From positions 1 to 6,129 of the forward strand of contig JACVSB010000114.1 of NCBI GenBank assembly GCA_014534155.1: a stretch of 6,129 nt of DNA, read 5' to 3'. Shown piece after piece: positions 1 through 6,129 of the stretch. This DNA comes from Thermoleophilia bacterium. Lineage in GTDB: Bacteria > Actinomycetota > Thermoleophilia > Gaiellales > Gaiellaceae. Numbering within the stretch: position 1 is the stretch's first letter; the number at the start of each line of letters is the position of its first letter. The notes beneath the pieces are model-generated. The model was not told the origin of the DNA and searched no databases. It worked only from the letters and a program-made list of their open reading frames with translations. A program made the translations under genes and the position numbers.

Positions 1-1
1 C

Positions 2-133
2 GGCGACGAGCCCGAGCGAGCCGAAGAGCTTGCGCGATCGACCTTCCGCGGCGAGCTCTGGGTCGCGCGCTTGGGGCTCGAGATCGATTTGAGTGGGATG
101 TTGGATCCGAAATGTGCCCCACACCGCGCTTGA
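2..133 (+). CDS. possible 3' end of an unidentified upstream gene (partial)
   Basis: This frame is open from the window edge to a TGA at 131-133 and reads about 43 residues, including [20 protein letters not shown]. Over the first 28 codons the GC content by codon position is roughly 79%, 50% and 86%, the pattern of coding DNA in a GC-rich genome. I recognise no family. The opposite strand is also open here (a frame reading [18 protein letters not shown]), so a divergent gene cannot be excluded. The proposed stop falls inside the -35 box of the aceA promoter and the last codons cover the first palindromic site, which makes a real coding end this far right somewhat doubtful. Confidence 0.25.
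   Translation, partial: GDEPERAEELARSTFRGELWVARLGLEIDLSGMLDPKCAPHRA
101..111. promoter_or_regulatory. candidate operator 1, palindromic TTGGATCCGAA
   Basis: TTGGATCCGAA is a near-palindrome centred on GGATCC, with TT and AA flanks in GC-rich DNA. It lies upstream of the aceA -35 box. A matching site lies at 153-165, with centres 53 bases apart, about five helical turns. Short palindromes of this form are typical targets of GntR-family dimers, and a GntR/FCD regulator is the last gene of the operon. The assignment to that regulator is inference. Confidence 0.45.
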
Positions 134-159
134 CGCCGGCCGACACGGCGAATTAGGAT
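130..159 (+). promoter_or_regulatory. housekeeping-type promoter of the aceA-aceB-gntR operon
   Basis: A -35 box TTGACG (130-135) and a -10 box TAGGAT (154-159) are separated by 18 bases. Both are very close to the actinobacterial primary-sigma consensus (TTGAC, TAnnnT). Transcription would begin near 164-167, leaving a leader of about 25 bases before the ATG at 192. The -10 box overlaps the palindrome at 153-165, so a protein bound there would block initiation. Confidence 0.65.
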
Positions 160-165
160 CCAAAA
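153..165. promoter_or_regulatory. candidate operator 2, palindromic TTAGGATCCAAAA over the -10 box
   Basis: TTAGGATCCAAAA shares the GGATCC core and AT flanks with the site at 101-111. GGATCCAA at 156-163 is the exact reverse complement of TTGGATCC at 101-108. The site covers the -10 hexamer and the expected start point, the position expected of a repressor operator. The only other GGATCC in the window (4906-4911) is inside a coding region without AT flanks. Confidence 0.5.
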
Positions 166-177
166 GGACCACCCACC

Positions 178-183
178 AGGAGG
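178..183 (+). promoter_or_regulatory. Shine-Dalgarno sequence of aceA
   Basis: AGGAGG lies 8 bases before the ATG at 192. This is a near-perfect ribosome binding site and fixes the start there. The longer reading from GTG at 93 would run through the promoter and operators and would add 33 residues not found in isocitrate lyases. Confidence 0.8.
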
Positions 184-191
184 AGCGAGAG

Positions 192-617
192 ATGCCAACC
201 AGCAGCCGGAACGGGCGCGCGTCCGACACGTTGACCGCCGAGTGGGAGCACGGCCCGCGCTGGGACGGGATCGAACGCCCCTACTCGGCGGAGGCCGTAC
301 TCCGCCTGCGCGGCTCGTTCGAGATCGAGCACACCGTCGCGCGGCTGGGTGCCGAGCGGCTCTGGCAGTTGCTCCGCGAGGAGGACTATGTCGCCGCGCT
401 CGGTGCTCTCACCGGTGGCCAGGCCGTCCAGATGGTGCGCGCCGGGCTGGAAGCGATCTACCTTTCCGGCTGGCAGGTCGCGGCGGACGCGAATCTTGCC
501 GGCCAGACGTACCCCGACCAGAGCCTCTACCCCGTGAACAGCGCGCCGGCGCTCGTGCGCCGCCTAAACACCGCGCTCCTTCGCGCCGACCAGGTGGAGC
601 GCACCGCGGGCGGCTGA
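192..617 (+). CDS. N-terminal isocitrate lyase fragment as literally encoded
   Basis: If the TGA at 615 is real and not read through, translation from ATG 192 gives a 141-residue fragment. It carries the first part of the barrel, including [11 protein letters not shown] and the TYPDQSLYP motif, and ends in [11 protein letters not shown]. It lacks Asp153, Cys191 and all the later active-site residues, so it could not be an enzyme alone. The ribosome binding site at 178-183 is strong, so this part should be translated whatever the fate of the rest. Confidence 0.5.
   Translation: MPTSSRNGRASDTLTAEWEHGPRWDGIERPYSAEAVLRLRGSFEIEHTVARLGAERLWQLLREEDYVAALGALTGGQAVQMVRAGLEAIYLSGWQVAADANLAGQTYPDQSLYPVNSAPALVRRLNTALLRADQVERTAGG
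615..617 (+). other. in-frame TGA inside isocitrate lyase
   Basis: The codon context is GGC TGA GGC. It replaces one residue in a loop of low conservation. A single base change would restore a sense codon (CGA, GGA, TGG or TGC). No selenocysteine-type hairpin is evident directly downstream and no known family member has a required Cys here. Confidence 0.9.
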
Positions 618-665
618 GGCACCTACTGGCTTGCTCCGATAGTCGCGGACGCGGAGGCGGGATTC

Positions 666-1492
<827 letters not shown>

Positions 1493-1496
<4 letters not shown>

Positions 1497-3022
1497 CGGC
1501 CGCGACCGTCCCGGACGGCGTGCGGGTCCTCGCGCCCGGGGACGAGGCGATCCTGTCGCCGCCGGCGCTCGCGTTTATCGCCCGGCTCCAACGCGAGTTC
1601 GCGCCCCGAAGGCGGGAACTCCTGGAGCGGCGCGCGCCGAGGCGAGCGGAGCTTGACCGCGGCGTCGAGCCCGACTTCCTCGCGGAGACTCGTTCCGTCC
1701 GCGAGAGCGAGTGGCGCGTCGCGGCGGCGCCGCCGGATCTTCTCGACCGACGGGTCGAGATCACCGGACCGGTCGAGCGAAAGATGATGATCAACGCGCT
1801 CAACTCGGGCGCGCGCGTCTTCATGGCCGATTTCGAGGACGCCAATTCACCCACGTGGTCCAACTGCGTCGACGGTCAGAGGAACCTCGCCGACGCGGTG
1901 CGCGGGACGATCGCGCTGGACACGCCCGAGAAGCGCTACCGGTTGCACGAGGACGTAGCGACTCTCGTTGTCCGGCCGCGCGGCTGGCACCTTCCGGAGC
2001 GGCACGTGCTCGTCGACGACGAGCCGATCTCCGCCAGTCTCTTCGACTTCGGCCTCGCCTTCTTCCACAACGCCCGCCAGCTGCTCGAGCGCGGCTCGGG
2101 ACCGTACTTCTACCTGCCCAAGCTCGAGAGCCACCTCGAGGCTCGCCTCTGGAGCGACGTCTTCCTCCTGGCCCAGGACGAGCTCGGCATACCGCGCGGC
2201 AGCGTCCGCGCGACCGTGCTCGTCGAGACGATCCTCGCCGCGTTCGAGATGGAGGAGATCCTCCACGAGCTCCGCGAGCACTCGGCCGGCTTGAACGCGG
2301 GCCGCTGGGACTACATCTTCAGCGTGATCAAGACCTTCCGCACCCGCCCGAACTTCGTCCTCCCCGACCGGGCGCAGGTCACGATGACGGTTCCGTTCAT
2401 GCGCGCGTACACGGAGCTGCTCGTCGCGACGTGCCACCGGCGCGGGGCGCACGCGATCGGAGGCATGGCGGCGTATATCCCGAGCCGCCGCGACCCGCAG
2501 GTGAACGAGGTCGCGCTCGCGAAGGTGCGCGAGGACAAGGAGCGCGAGTCGCGCGACGGCTTCGACGGCACGTGGGTCGCTCATCCCGATCTCGTCCCGG
2601 TCGCGACAGAGGTCTTCGACGGGGTCCTCGGTCCGCGGCCCCACCAGCTCGAGCGGCTGCGGGAGGACGTGCGAGTGACGGCGAACGCACTCCTGGACTT
2701 CACCGTCCCGGGAGGCGAGGTGACGGCCGACGGCTTGCGCGCCAACGTCTCGGTGGGCGTCCGCTACCTCGACTCGTGGCTCGGCGGTGTCGGCGCTGCG
2801 GCCATCGACAACCTGATGGAGGACGCGGCGACCGCGGAGATCTCGCGTTCGCAGGTCTGGCAATGGGCGTCTCGCGGGCTCTTCACGGCCGAGCGGGTGC
2901 GCGAGGAGATCGCGCGCGTGCGCGAGGGCCGCGAGCGGGCGGCCGCGCTCTTCGAGCGGATCGCGCTCGCCGAGGAGTTCGTCGAGTTCCTCACGCTGCC
3001 CGCGTACGAGCTGCTCGAGTGA
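1493..3022 (+). CDS. aceB: malate synthase A
   Basis: This 509-residue protein condenses glyoxylate with acetyl-CoA to give malate, the second step of the glyoxylate shunt, in the cytoplasm. The malate synthase signature is complete at residues 261-276 ([16 protein letters not shown]). Other family blocks are [18 protein letters not shown] (100-117), RPRGWHLPE (161-169) with the likely catalytic Arg, the RATVLVETI strand (239-247), [15 protein letters not shown] (296-310) and [16 protein letters not shown] (443-458) with the likely catalytic Asp444. The length fits the short A form, not the longer G form of about 720 residues. The ATG at 1493 overlaps the aceA stop as ATGA, so translation is probably coupled. 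If the aceA stop is real, ribosomes that end at 615 would not reach this junction, and aceB translation could fall unless they restart. The frame is intact throughout, unlike that of its neighbour. Confidence 0.96.
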
Positions 3023-3744
3023 GCGAGACGACGAAGGCTGACGAGCTTGCGCTCGCGCTCGAGGAGGCGATCGTCTCCGGCGAGCTCGGGCCGGGAACGC
3101 TCCTGCGCCAGGAACAAGTATCCGTCCGCTACGGCGTGAGCCGGACGCCGGTCCGCGAGGCGCTGCGCCGTCTCGCCGCGCTCGGCCTCGTCTCGTTCGT
3201 CCCGAACCGCGGCGTCCGCGTTCGCACGATCTCGCGCGACGAGCTGCGCGAGGCGTTCCTCGTTCGCGCGGAGCTGGAGTCGCTCGCAACCGCGCTAGCG
3301 ACGCCGCGCATGACGCCGGAGGACCTCGCCGCGCTCGAGCGTGCGGAGCGGCGCTTCAGCGACCTCACCGAGGAGCTCCGCGAGCGCAGCCGCGCGCGCA
3401 CGCAGGACGGCGCGCTGGTTGGCGACTGGGCGCGCGCGAACCACGCCTTCCACGACGTCGTCTACGACTCCGCAGACGCTCCCTTCGTCACGCGGCTCGC
3501 GAAGAGCGCACGCCGGACCTTCTTCGGCCAGGCGGTCTGGGCGGCGGGCTCGGACATCGACGACCTCTACGAGCGGAACGACCGCCAGCACACCGCGATT
3601 CGACAAGCCGTCTCCGCGGGCAGCGTGGAGGGAGCGCGGGCGCTCGCGCGCGAGCACGTGCTCTCCTCTGGCCACATGCTCGAGGTCATTCTCGATCAGG
3701 TCGAGCCCCGCGCCAACGGCCGCCGGCGCGCCCGCGCCAGCTGA
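3019..3744 (+). CDS. GntR-family transcriptional regulator with FCD ligand domain
   Basis: This is a 241-residue DNA-binding regulator. Residues 1-70 form the winged helix-turn-helix typical of GntR proteins, with [20 protein letters not shown] (35-54) as the recognition region and [10 protein letters not shown] (61-70) as the wing. Residues about 76-225 are the all-helical FCD domain. Its metal or ligand pocket is usually an Asp-x3-His pair plus two further His; here His145, His191 and His213 are kept but the Asp position is Asn141. The basic tail GRRRARAS is not part of the usual domain. The GTG start overlaps the aceB stop as GTGA, making it the third gene of the operon. Regulators of this class often control their own operon and sense small carboxylates; here an intermediate of acetate, fatty-acid or glyoxylate metabolism is plausible but unproven. 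The palindromes at 101-111 and 153-165 are the obvious candidate targets. Confidence 0.92.
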   Translation: MSETTKADELALALEEAIVSGELGPGTLLRQEQVSVRYGVSRTPVREALRRLAALGLVSFVPNRGVRVRTISRDELREAFLVRAELESLATALATPRMTPEDLAALERAERRFSDLTEELRERSRARTQDGALVGDWARANHAFHDVVYDSADAPFVTRLAKSARRTFFGQAVWAAGSDIDDLYERNDRQHTAIRQAVSAGSVEGARALAREHVLSSGHMLEVILDQVEPRANGRRRARAS

Positions 3745-3777
3745 TCGGCGCGCCGCGCCTCAGAGACCCACCTCCGA

Positions 3778-3792
3778 GGGCGGGAGCCGCCC
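3778..3792 (+). terminator. short GC hairpin after the ace operon, weak terminator candidate
   Basis: GGGCGG (3778-3783) and CCGCCC (3787-3792) form a 6-bp stem with a 3-base loop in the gap after the regulator gene. There is no T-run after it, so it is at best a partial or factor-assisted terminator. Such stems are common by chance in DNA this rich in GC. Confidence 0.2.
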
Positions 3793-3828
3793 ATCCGCGT
3801 TGCGGCGTCCTCGACGAGGGCGCGCGCG

Positions 3829-3834
3829 TACAGT
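3829..3834 (+). promoter_or_regulatory. -10-like TACAGT for a leaderless transcript
   Basis: TACAGT fits the TAnnnT -10 pattern and ends exactly 6 bases before the GTG at 3841, so transcription would start at or next to the start codon. No well-spaced -35 box is seen, and the purine-rich GGAAGG touches the start codon, too close to serve as a ribosome site. Together these suggest leaderless initiation. Confidence 0.4.
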
Positions 3835-3840
3835 TGGAAG

Positions 3841-4647
3841 GTGAGCCGCGGACGCTCGGCGTTCCTGGTCTCGGTGCTGGCGAGCGTCGTCCTCTCCGCC
3901 GCCGCGGGCACGGGAAGCGCAGCGAGGCCGGGTCTCCTTCTGCCGGATCTTCGCCAGCTCGCTCCCGGTCCCCCGCGCGTGATCGCGAGCAGCGACGGTC
4001 GGCTCCACGTCGGCTTCGCATCGTCCGTCGCCAACGTGGGCACCGGCCCGCTGGTCGTCGTCGGCGAGCGGACGGAGAGCGGTTTGATGCGTGCCGATCA
4101 GGTCGTGCGGTCCCCGGACTCGGGCGCCGCGAGGTTCCGGAACATCGGCTCGCTTCGGTACACGCGCGGCGGCGGTCACGCGCACTGGCACTTTCTCCCG
4201 TTCGAGACGTACGAGCTCGCGCAGCTGGGGAAGGACTCCGTCACGCTCCGGGGGCGGAAGGCGGGCTTTTGCCTGGGCGACGGCTTCCAAGCACGCGTGC
4301 GGCCCGCGCTCGCCGCGAAGCCACCGCATCCGGTCTTCAAAACGAGCTGCGGTCGCGGCGCGCCCGAGCTCCTCCGGCTCGTGCAGGGAATCTCCGTCGG
4401 GTACGGCGACAAGTACGGAGCCGGGCTGGCCGGTCAGTCGTTCGACGTGACGGGTCTCCCGGAGGGCGAGTACCTCGTCGTCCATCGCGTCAATCGCGGC
4501 CGAAGGCTGCGTGAGCGCAGTTACGCAAACAACGTCGGCGCCCTGCGAATGAGGCTGGAGTGGCCGCGGGGGCCGGACGAGCGCCCGCGGGTGATCCCAA
4601 TTCGGCGCTGCTCCGGGAGCCTCGCGTGCGGCCGTCGGGGGGAGTAG
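3841..4647 (+). CDS. secreted lysyl oxidase-like copper protein
   Basis: This 268-residue exported protein has a signal peptide (hydrophobic residues about 7-22, likely cleavage near GSA-A at 27) and a lysyl-oxidase domain over about residues 33-240. Lysyl oxidases are copper amine oxidases that convert peptidyl lysine or other primary amines to aldehydes, releasing hydrogen peroxide. GGGHAHWHF (110-118) supplies His113, His115 and His117 in the H-x-H-x-H copper pattern. RKAGFCLGD (139-147) aligns with HKASFCLED of human LOX, placing Lys140 at the cofactor lysine. GYGDKYGAG (187-195) aligns with GCYDTYGAD, placing Tyr192 at the cofactor tyrosine. QSFDVTGLPEGEYLV and the later YANN match the conserved C-terminal strands. 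Four cysteines (144, 170, 257, 263) could form disulfides. The substrate is unknown, and catalysis is inferred from residues only. The GTG start is chosen because the signal peptide begins there. Its 3' end overlaps the following gene. Confidence 0.85.
   Translation: MSRGRSAFLVSVLASVVLSAAAGTGSAARPGLLLPDLRQLAPGPPRVIASSDGRLHVGFASSVANVGTGPLVVVGERTESGLMRADQVVRSPDSGAARFRNIGSLRYTRGGGHAHWHFLPFETYELAQLGKDSVTLRGRKAGFCLGDGFQARVRPALAAKPPHPVFKTSCGRGAPELLRLVQGISVGYGDKYGAGLAGQSFDVTGLPEGEYLVVHRVNRGRRLRERSYANNVGALRMRLEWPRGPDERPRVIPIRRCSGSLACGRRGE
4615..4619 (+). promoter_or_regulatory. Shine-Dalgarno GGGAG deciding the start of the sugar dehydrogenase gene
   Basis: GGGAG sits 6 bases before the GTG at 4626, inside the end of the preceding gene. 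It favours 4626 over the GTG at 4560 and over the TTG at 4665, which has only a weak GGA upstream. Confidence 0.5.
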
Positions 4648-5768
4648 AGCCAACGGAACCTCGATTGCTCCCCCGTCGACGTGCCGCCCACGCAATCGGT
4701 GCGGCGGTCTCGGTCGCGGTGCTCGGTGTGGCGCTCGTAACCGGTTGCGGCCGCTCGAGCGATGGAAGCGGCACCGCCGCTTCAAGGCAACAGGCCGGCC
4801 GGCCGCAAATGTCCGTGCGCGTGCTCGCGACGAGGCTCCGCGTCCCGTGGGGCCTTGCATTTCTCCCCGACGGCAGCGCGCTGATCGGCGAGCGCGTTAC
4901 GGGGCGGATCCTGCGGCTACCGCCGACCGGAGGACAGCCGCGCGTCGTCATGCGGCTCTCGGGCGTCGACACGAACGCGGGCGAAGGCGGCCTGCTCGGG
5001 CTCGCCGTGTCGCCGAGGTATGCCCGCGACAGGCTCGTCTACGCCTACTACACCTCGTCGCGAGACAACCGGATTGTCCGCTTCCGCCTGGGCGGGCGTG
5101 TCCACGCGATCCTGACCGGCATCCCACGGAGCACCTACCACAACGGCGGACGGATCGCCTTTGGGCCTGACGGCATGCTCTACGCCGGCACGGGAGACGC
5201 GGGGCTGCGGGAAAACGCGCAGAGCCGCTCGAGCCTGAGCGGGAAGATCCTGCGCGTCCGCCCGAACGGAACTGTTCCCCCCGGCAATCCCTTCCGGCGC
5301 TCGCGGGTCTACACCCTCGGTCACCGAAACGTGCAGGGGCTCGCCTGGGATCGAGCCGGTCGACTCTGGGCGACGGAGTTCGGCCAGAACCGCCTCGACG
5401 AGGTGAACCGAATCCGTGCGGGCCGCAACTACGGCTGGCCCGCGGTCGAAGGCCGGGGCAGCACCCGCGGCGGCCGCTACACGAACCCCGCCGTGACCTG
5501 GCCGGTCTCGCAGGCATCGCCGAGCGGCGCTGCCGTTCTGAGAAACGGTCTCTACGTGGCCGCGCTGCGCGGCGAGCGCCTGTGGCGCGTTCCGCTCCTA
5601 CGCCGGGGTGTCGGCACCCCGCGGGCGCTGCTCATCAACCGCTACGGCCGGCTGAGGACCGTCGCCGCCGCGCCGGACGGCTCGCTGTGGGTCACGACGA
5701 GCAACCGCGACGGCCGCGGCGACCCGCACCCCGACGACGACCGCATCCTGCGTCTCGAGCTCGGGTGA
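4626..5768 (+). CDS. lipoprotein PQQ-dependent glucose/sorbosone (aldose sugar) dehydrogenase
   Basis: This 380-residue protein belongs to the soluble glucose dehydrogenase/sorbosone dehydrogenase family, six-bladed propellers that oxidise sugars with PQQ in the cell envelope. Residues about 14-41 are a lipoprotein signal: RRR, a hydrophobic stretch and the lipobox LVTGC (37-41), with Cys41 to be lipidated. Propeller motifs follow: PWGLAFLPDG (74-83), GLLGLAVSP, HNGGRIAFGPDGMLYAGTGD (172-191) with the family's catalytic His at 172, SLSGKILRVRPNG (203-215), GHRNVQGLAWD (232-242) with the PQQ-facing Arg at 234, ATEFGQN and APDGSLWVTTSNRDGRG near the end. It overlaps the lysyl-oxidase gene by 22 bases, implying co-transcription. 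TTG at 4665 is an alternative start that would give a compact 28-residue signal ending at the same Cys. No PQQ biosynthesis gene is in view, so the cofactor source and real substrate are unknown. Confidence 0.9.
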   Translation: MRPSGGVEPTEPRLLPRRRAAHAIGAAVSVAVLGVALVTGCGRSSDGSGTAASRQQAGRPQMSVRVLATRLRVPWGLAFLPDGSALIGERVTGRILRLPPTGGQPRVVMRLSGVDTNAGEGGLLGLAVSPRYARDRLVYAYYTSSRDNRIVRFRLGGRVHAILTGIPRSTYHNGGRIAFGPDGMLYAGTGDAGLRENAQSRSSLSGKILRVRPNGTVPPGNPFRRSRVYTLGHRNVQGLAWDRAGRLWATEFGQNRLDEVNRIRAGRNYGWPAVEGRGSTRGGRYTNPAVTWPVSQASPSGAAVLRNGLYVAALRGERLWRVPLLRRGVGTPRALLINRYGRLRTVAAAPDGSLWVTTSNRDGRGDPHPDDDRILRLELG

Positions 5769-5821
5769 CGACCAGCGCCGAACGCGATGTCGAGACCAGG
5801 TTTGCAGCAGTGACCGAGGGG

Positions 5822-5827
5822 TAGCTT
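5822..5827 (+). promoter_or_regulatory. -10-like TAGCTT before the last gene
   Basis: TAGCTT fits TAnnnT and ends exactly 6 bases before the GTG at 5834, the same spacing as at 3829-3834. A GAGGGG at 5816-5821 is 12 bases from that GTG, too far for an ideal ribosome site. Leaderless initiation is thus possible, though ordinary initiation is not excluded. No clear -35 box is seen. Confidence 0.3.
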
Positions 5828-5833
5828 CATGCC

Positions 5834-6129
5834 GTGCGCAAGGTGCTCCTGCTGCTGGCGATCGCGGCCCTCGGTCTCGGAGTCGCGACATACCTGCGGA
5901 GGCGGGGTCAAGATTCCGCCGATGCCTGGAGCTCGAGCTTCGAGACTTCGAGCTTCGACACTGCGCCCGCTGTTCCGGCGTCCGACGTGTCCTCGGAGAC
6001 AGCGGATGCCGAGTTGCCGGTCGATCCGAACACGCCCGGCGCCGCGCCCGACGCGGAGGCCCGGGAGGTCGAGAGCGACGCGACGGACGAGACGCGCTAC
6101 GACAGGCTCGTCGAGCACGAGCGCGAGGA
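5834..6129 (+). CDS. small single-pass membrane protein with acidic tail (partial, runs off the window)
   Basis: About 98 residues are visible before the window ends. The protein begins MRKVLLLLAIAALGLGVATYL and then RRR, an N-terminal membrane helix followed by a positive stop, so the rest may face the cytoplasm. Residues about 25-85 are rich in Ser, Asp, Glu, Ala and Pro and look disordered. They include SSFET-SSFDT, a tandem pentapeptide. The last visible part (ETRYDRLVEHERE) is charged and may begin a helix. I do not recognise the family. An ATG at 5829 in another frame is better placed for GAGGGG but gives an Arg/Cys-rich product of the kind produced by off-frame reading of GC-rich genes. 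It stands 65 bases after the dehydrogenase gene and may or may not share its transcript. Confidence 0.6.
   Translation, partial: MRKVLLLLAIAALGLGVATYLRRRGQDSADAWSSSFETSSFDTAPAVPASDVSSETADAELPVDPNTPGAAPDAEAREVESDATDETRYDRLVEHERE
5933..5962 (+). repeat. 15-base tandem duplication within the last gene
   Basis: TCGAGCTTCGAGACT (5933-5947) is followed at once by TCGAGCTTCGACACT (5948-5962), identical at 14 of 15 bases. It is in frame and encodes SSFET then SSFDT in the low-complexity tail. Confidence 0.85.

Noticed and set aside
93..191. Upstream extension of isocitrate lyase from the GTG at 93
   Set aside because: The added residues would cover the promoter and both palindromes and have no match to family N-termini. 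The ATG at 192 has a near-perfect AGGAGG at the right distance.
595..638. Possible selenocysteine or readthrough hairpin around the TGA, with GGAGC at 596-600 pairing with GCTCC at 633-637
   Set aside because: The short stem encloses the TGA with a loop of about 32 bases. A bacterial selenocysteine element lies directly downstream of the TGA as a compact hairpin. Nothing like that is evident, and the site is a variable loop with no conserved Cys.
1741..1760. Perfect 8-bp inverted repeat TCTCGACC/GGTCGAGA with a 4-base loop inside aceB
   Set aside because: It encodes a segment (LDRRVEI) that fits malate synthase. In GC-rich DNA of this length, a stem like this is expected by chance with fair likelihood, so no regulatory role is claimed.
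1847..3289. Long open frame on the minus strand opposite aceB and the regulator gene
   Set aside because: It is antisense to two well-conserved genes and reads as Arg/Glu/Asp/Ala-rich low complexity with no recognisable domain, the usual shadow frame in GC-rich DNA. The same applies to 3760-4860 minus and 564-1370 minus.
4906..4911. Third GGATCC as an operator copy
   Set aside because: It lacks the TT/AA flanks, lies inside a coding region and is expected by chance about once in a window this size.
5604..5621. 7-bp hairpin CGGGGTG-TCGG-CACCCCG in the sugar dehydrogenase gene
   Set aside because: It lies mid-gene with no T-run, and about one such stem is expected by chance in a window of this base composition.

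Overview
The window is GC-rich DNA (roughly 70% by eye). It has tightly packed genes on the + strand, GTG starts, 4-base gene overlaps and actinobacterial-style promoter elements. Gene content and protein style suggest an actinobacterium, perhaps of the Thermoleophilia type, but that placement is an inference and no rRNA or marker gene is present to confirm it.

Layout: (1) 1-191 is a leader region. It holds the possible 3' end of an unidentified upstream gene, a well-formed promoter (TTGACG, 18-base spacer, TAGGAT) and two palindromic GGATCC-centred sites, one of which covers the -10 box. (2) 192-3744 is a glyoxylate-shunt operon: isocitrate lyase (aceA), malate synthase A (aceB) and a GntR/FCD regulator. 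Successive genes are joined by 4-base stop/start overlaps. Isocitrate lyase and malate synthase together bypass the decarboxylating steps of the TCA cycle, so acetyl-CoA from acetate or fatty acids can be used for growth. The regulator is a plausible local controller acting on the upstream palindromes. (3) 3745-3840 is a short gap with a weak GC hairpin and a -10-like hexamer. (4) 3841-5768 holds two overlapping genes for exported oxidoreductases: a secreted lysyl-oxidase-like protein that keeps the copper and cofactor residues, and a lipoprotein of the PQQ-dependent glucose/sorbosone dehydrogenase family. (5) 5834-6129 is the start of a small single-pass membrane protein with an acidic tail, cut by the window end.

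The most striking point is that isocitrate lyase carries an in-frame TGA (615-617), while the whole reading frame on both sides aligns to intact family members without a frameshift. Seventeen codons later the conserved EAGFGG motif reads EAGFVG, with the changed codon being GTG. This is either a sequencing or assembly error, a young pseudogene, or a recoded or split gene. A split product restarting at that GTG would lack the metal-binding Asp, which argues against a working split enzyme. I did not find an undescribed system. The best leads are this interrupted gene, the paired operators and the lysyl oxidase with a conserved cofactor pair.
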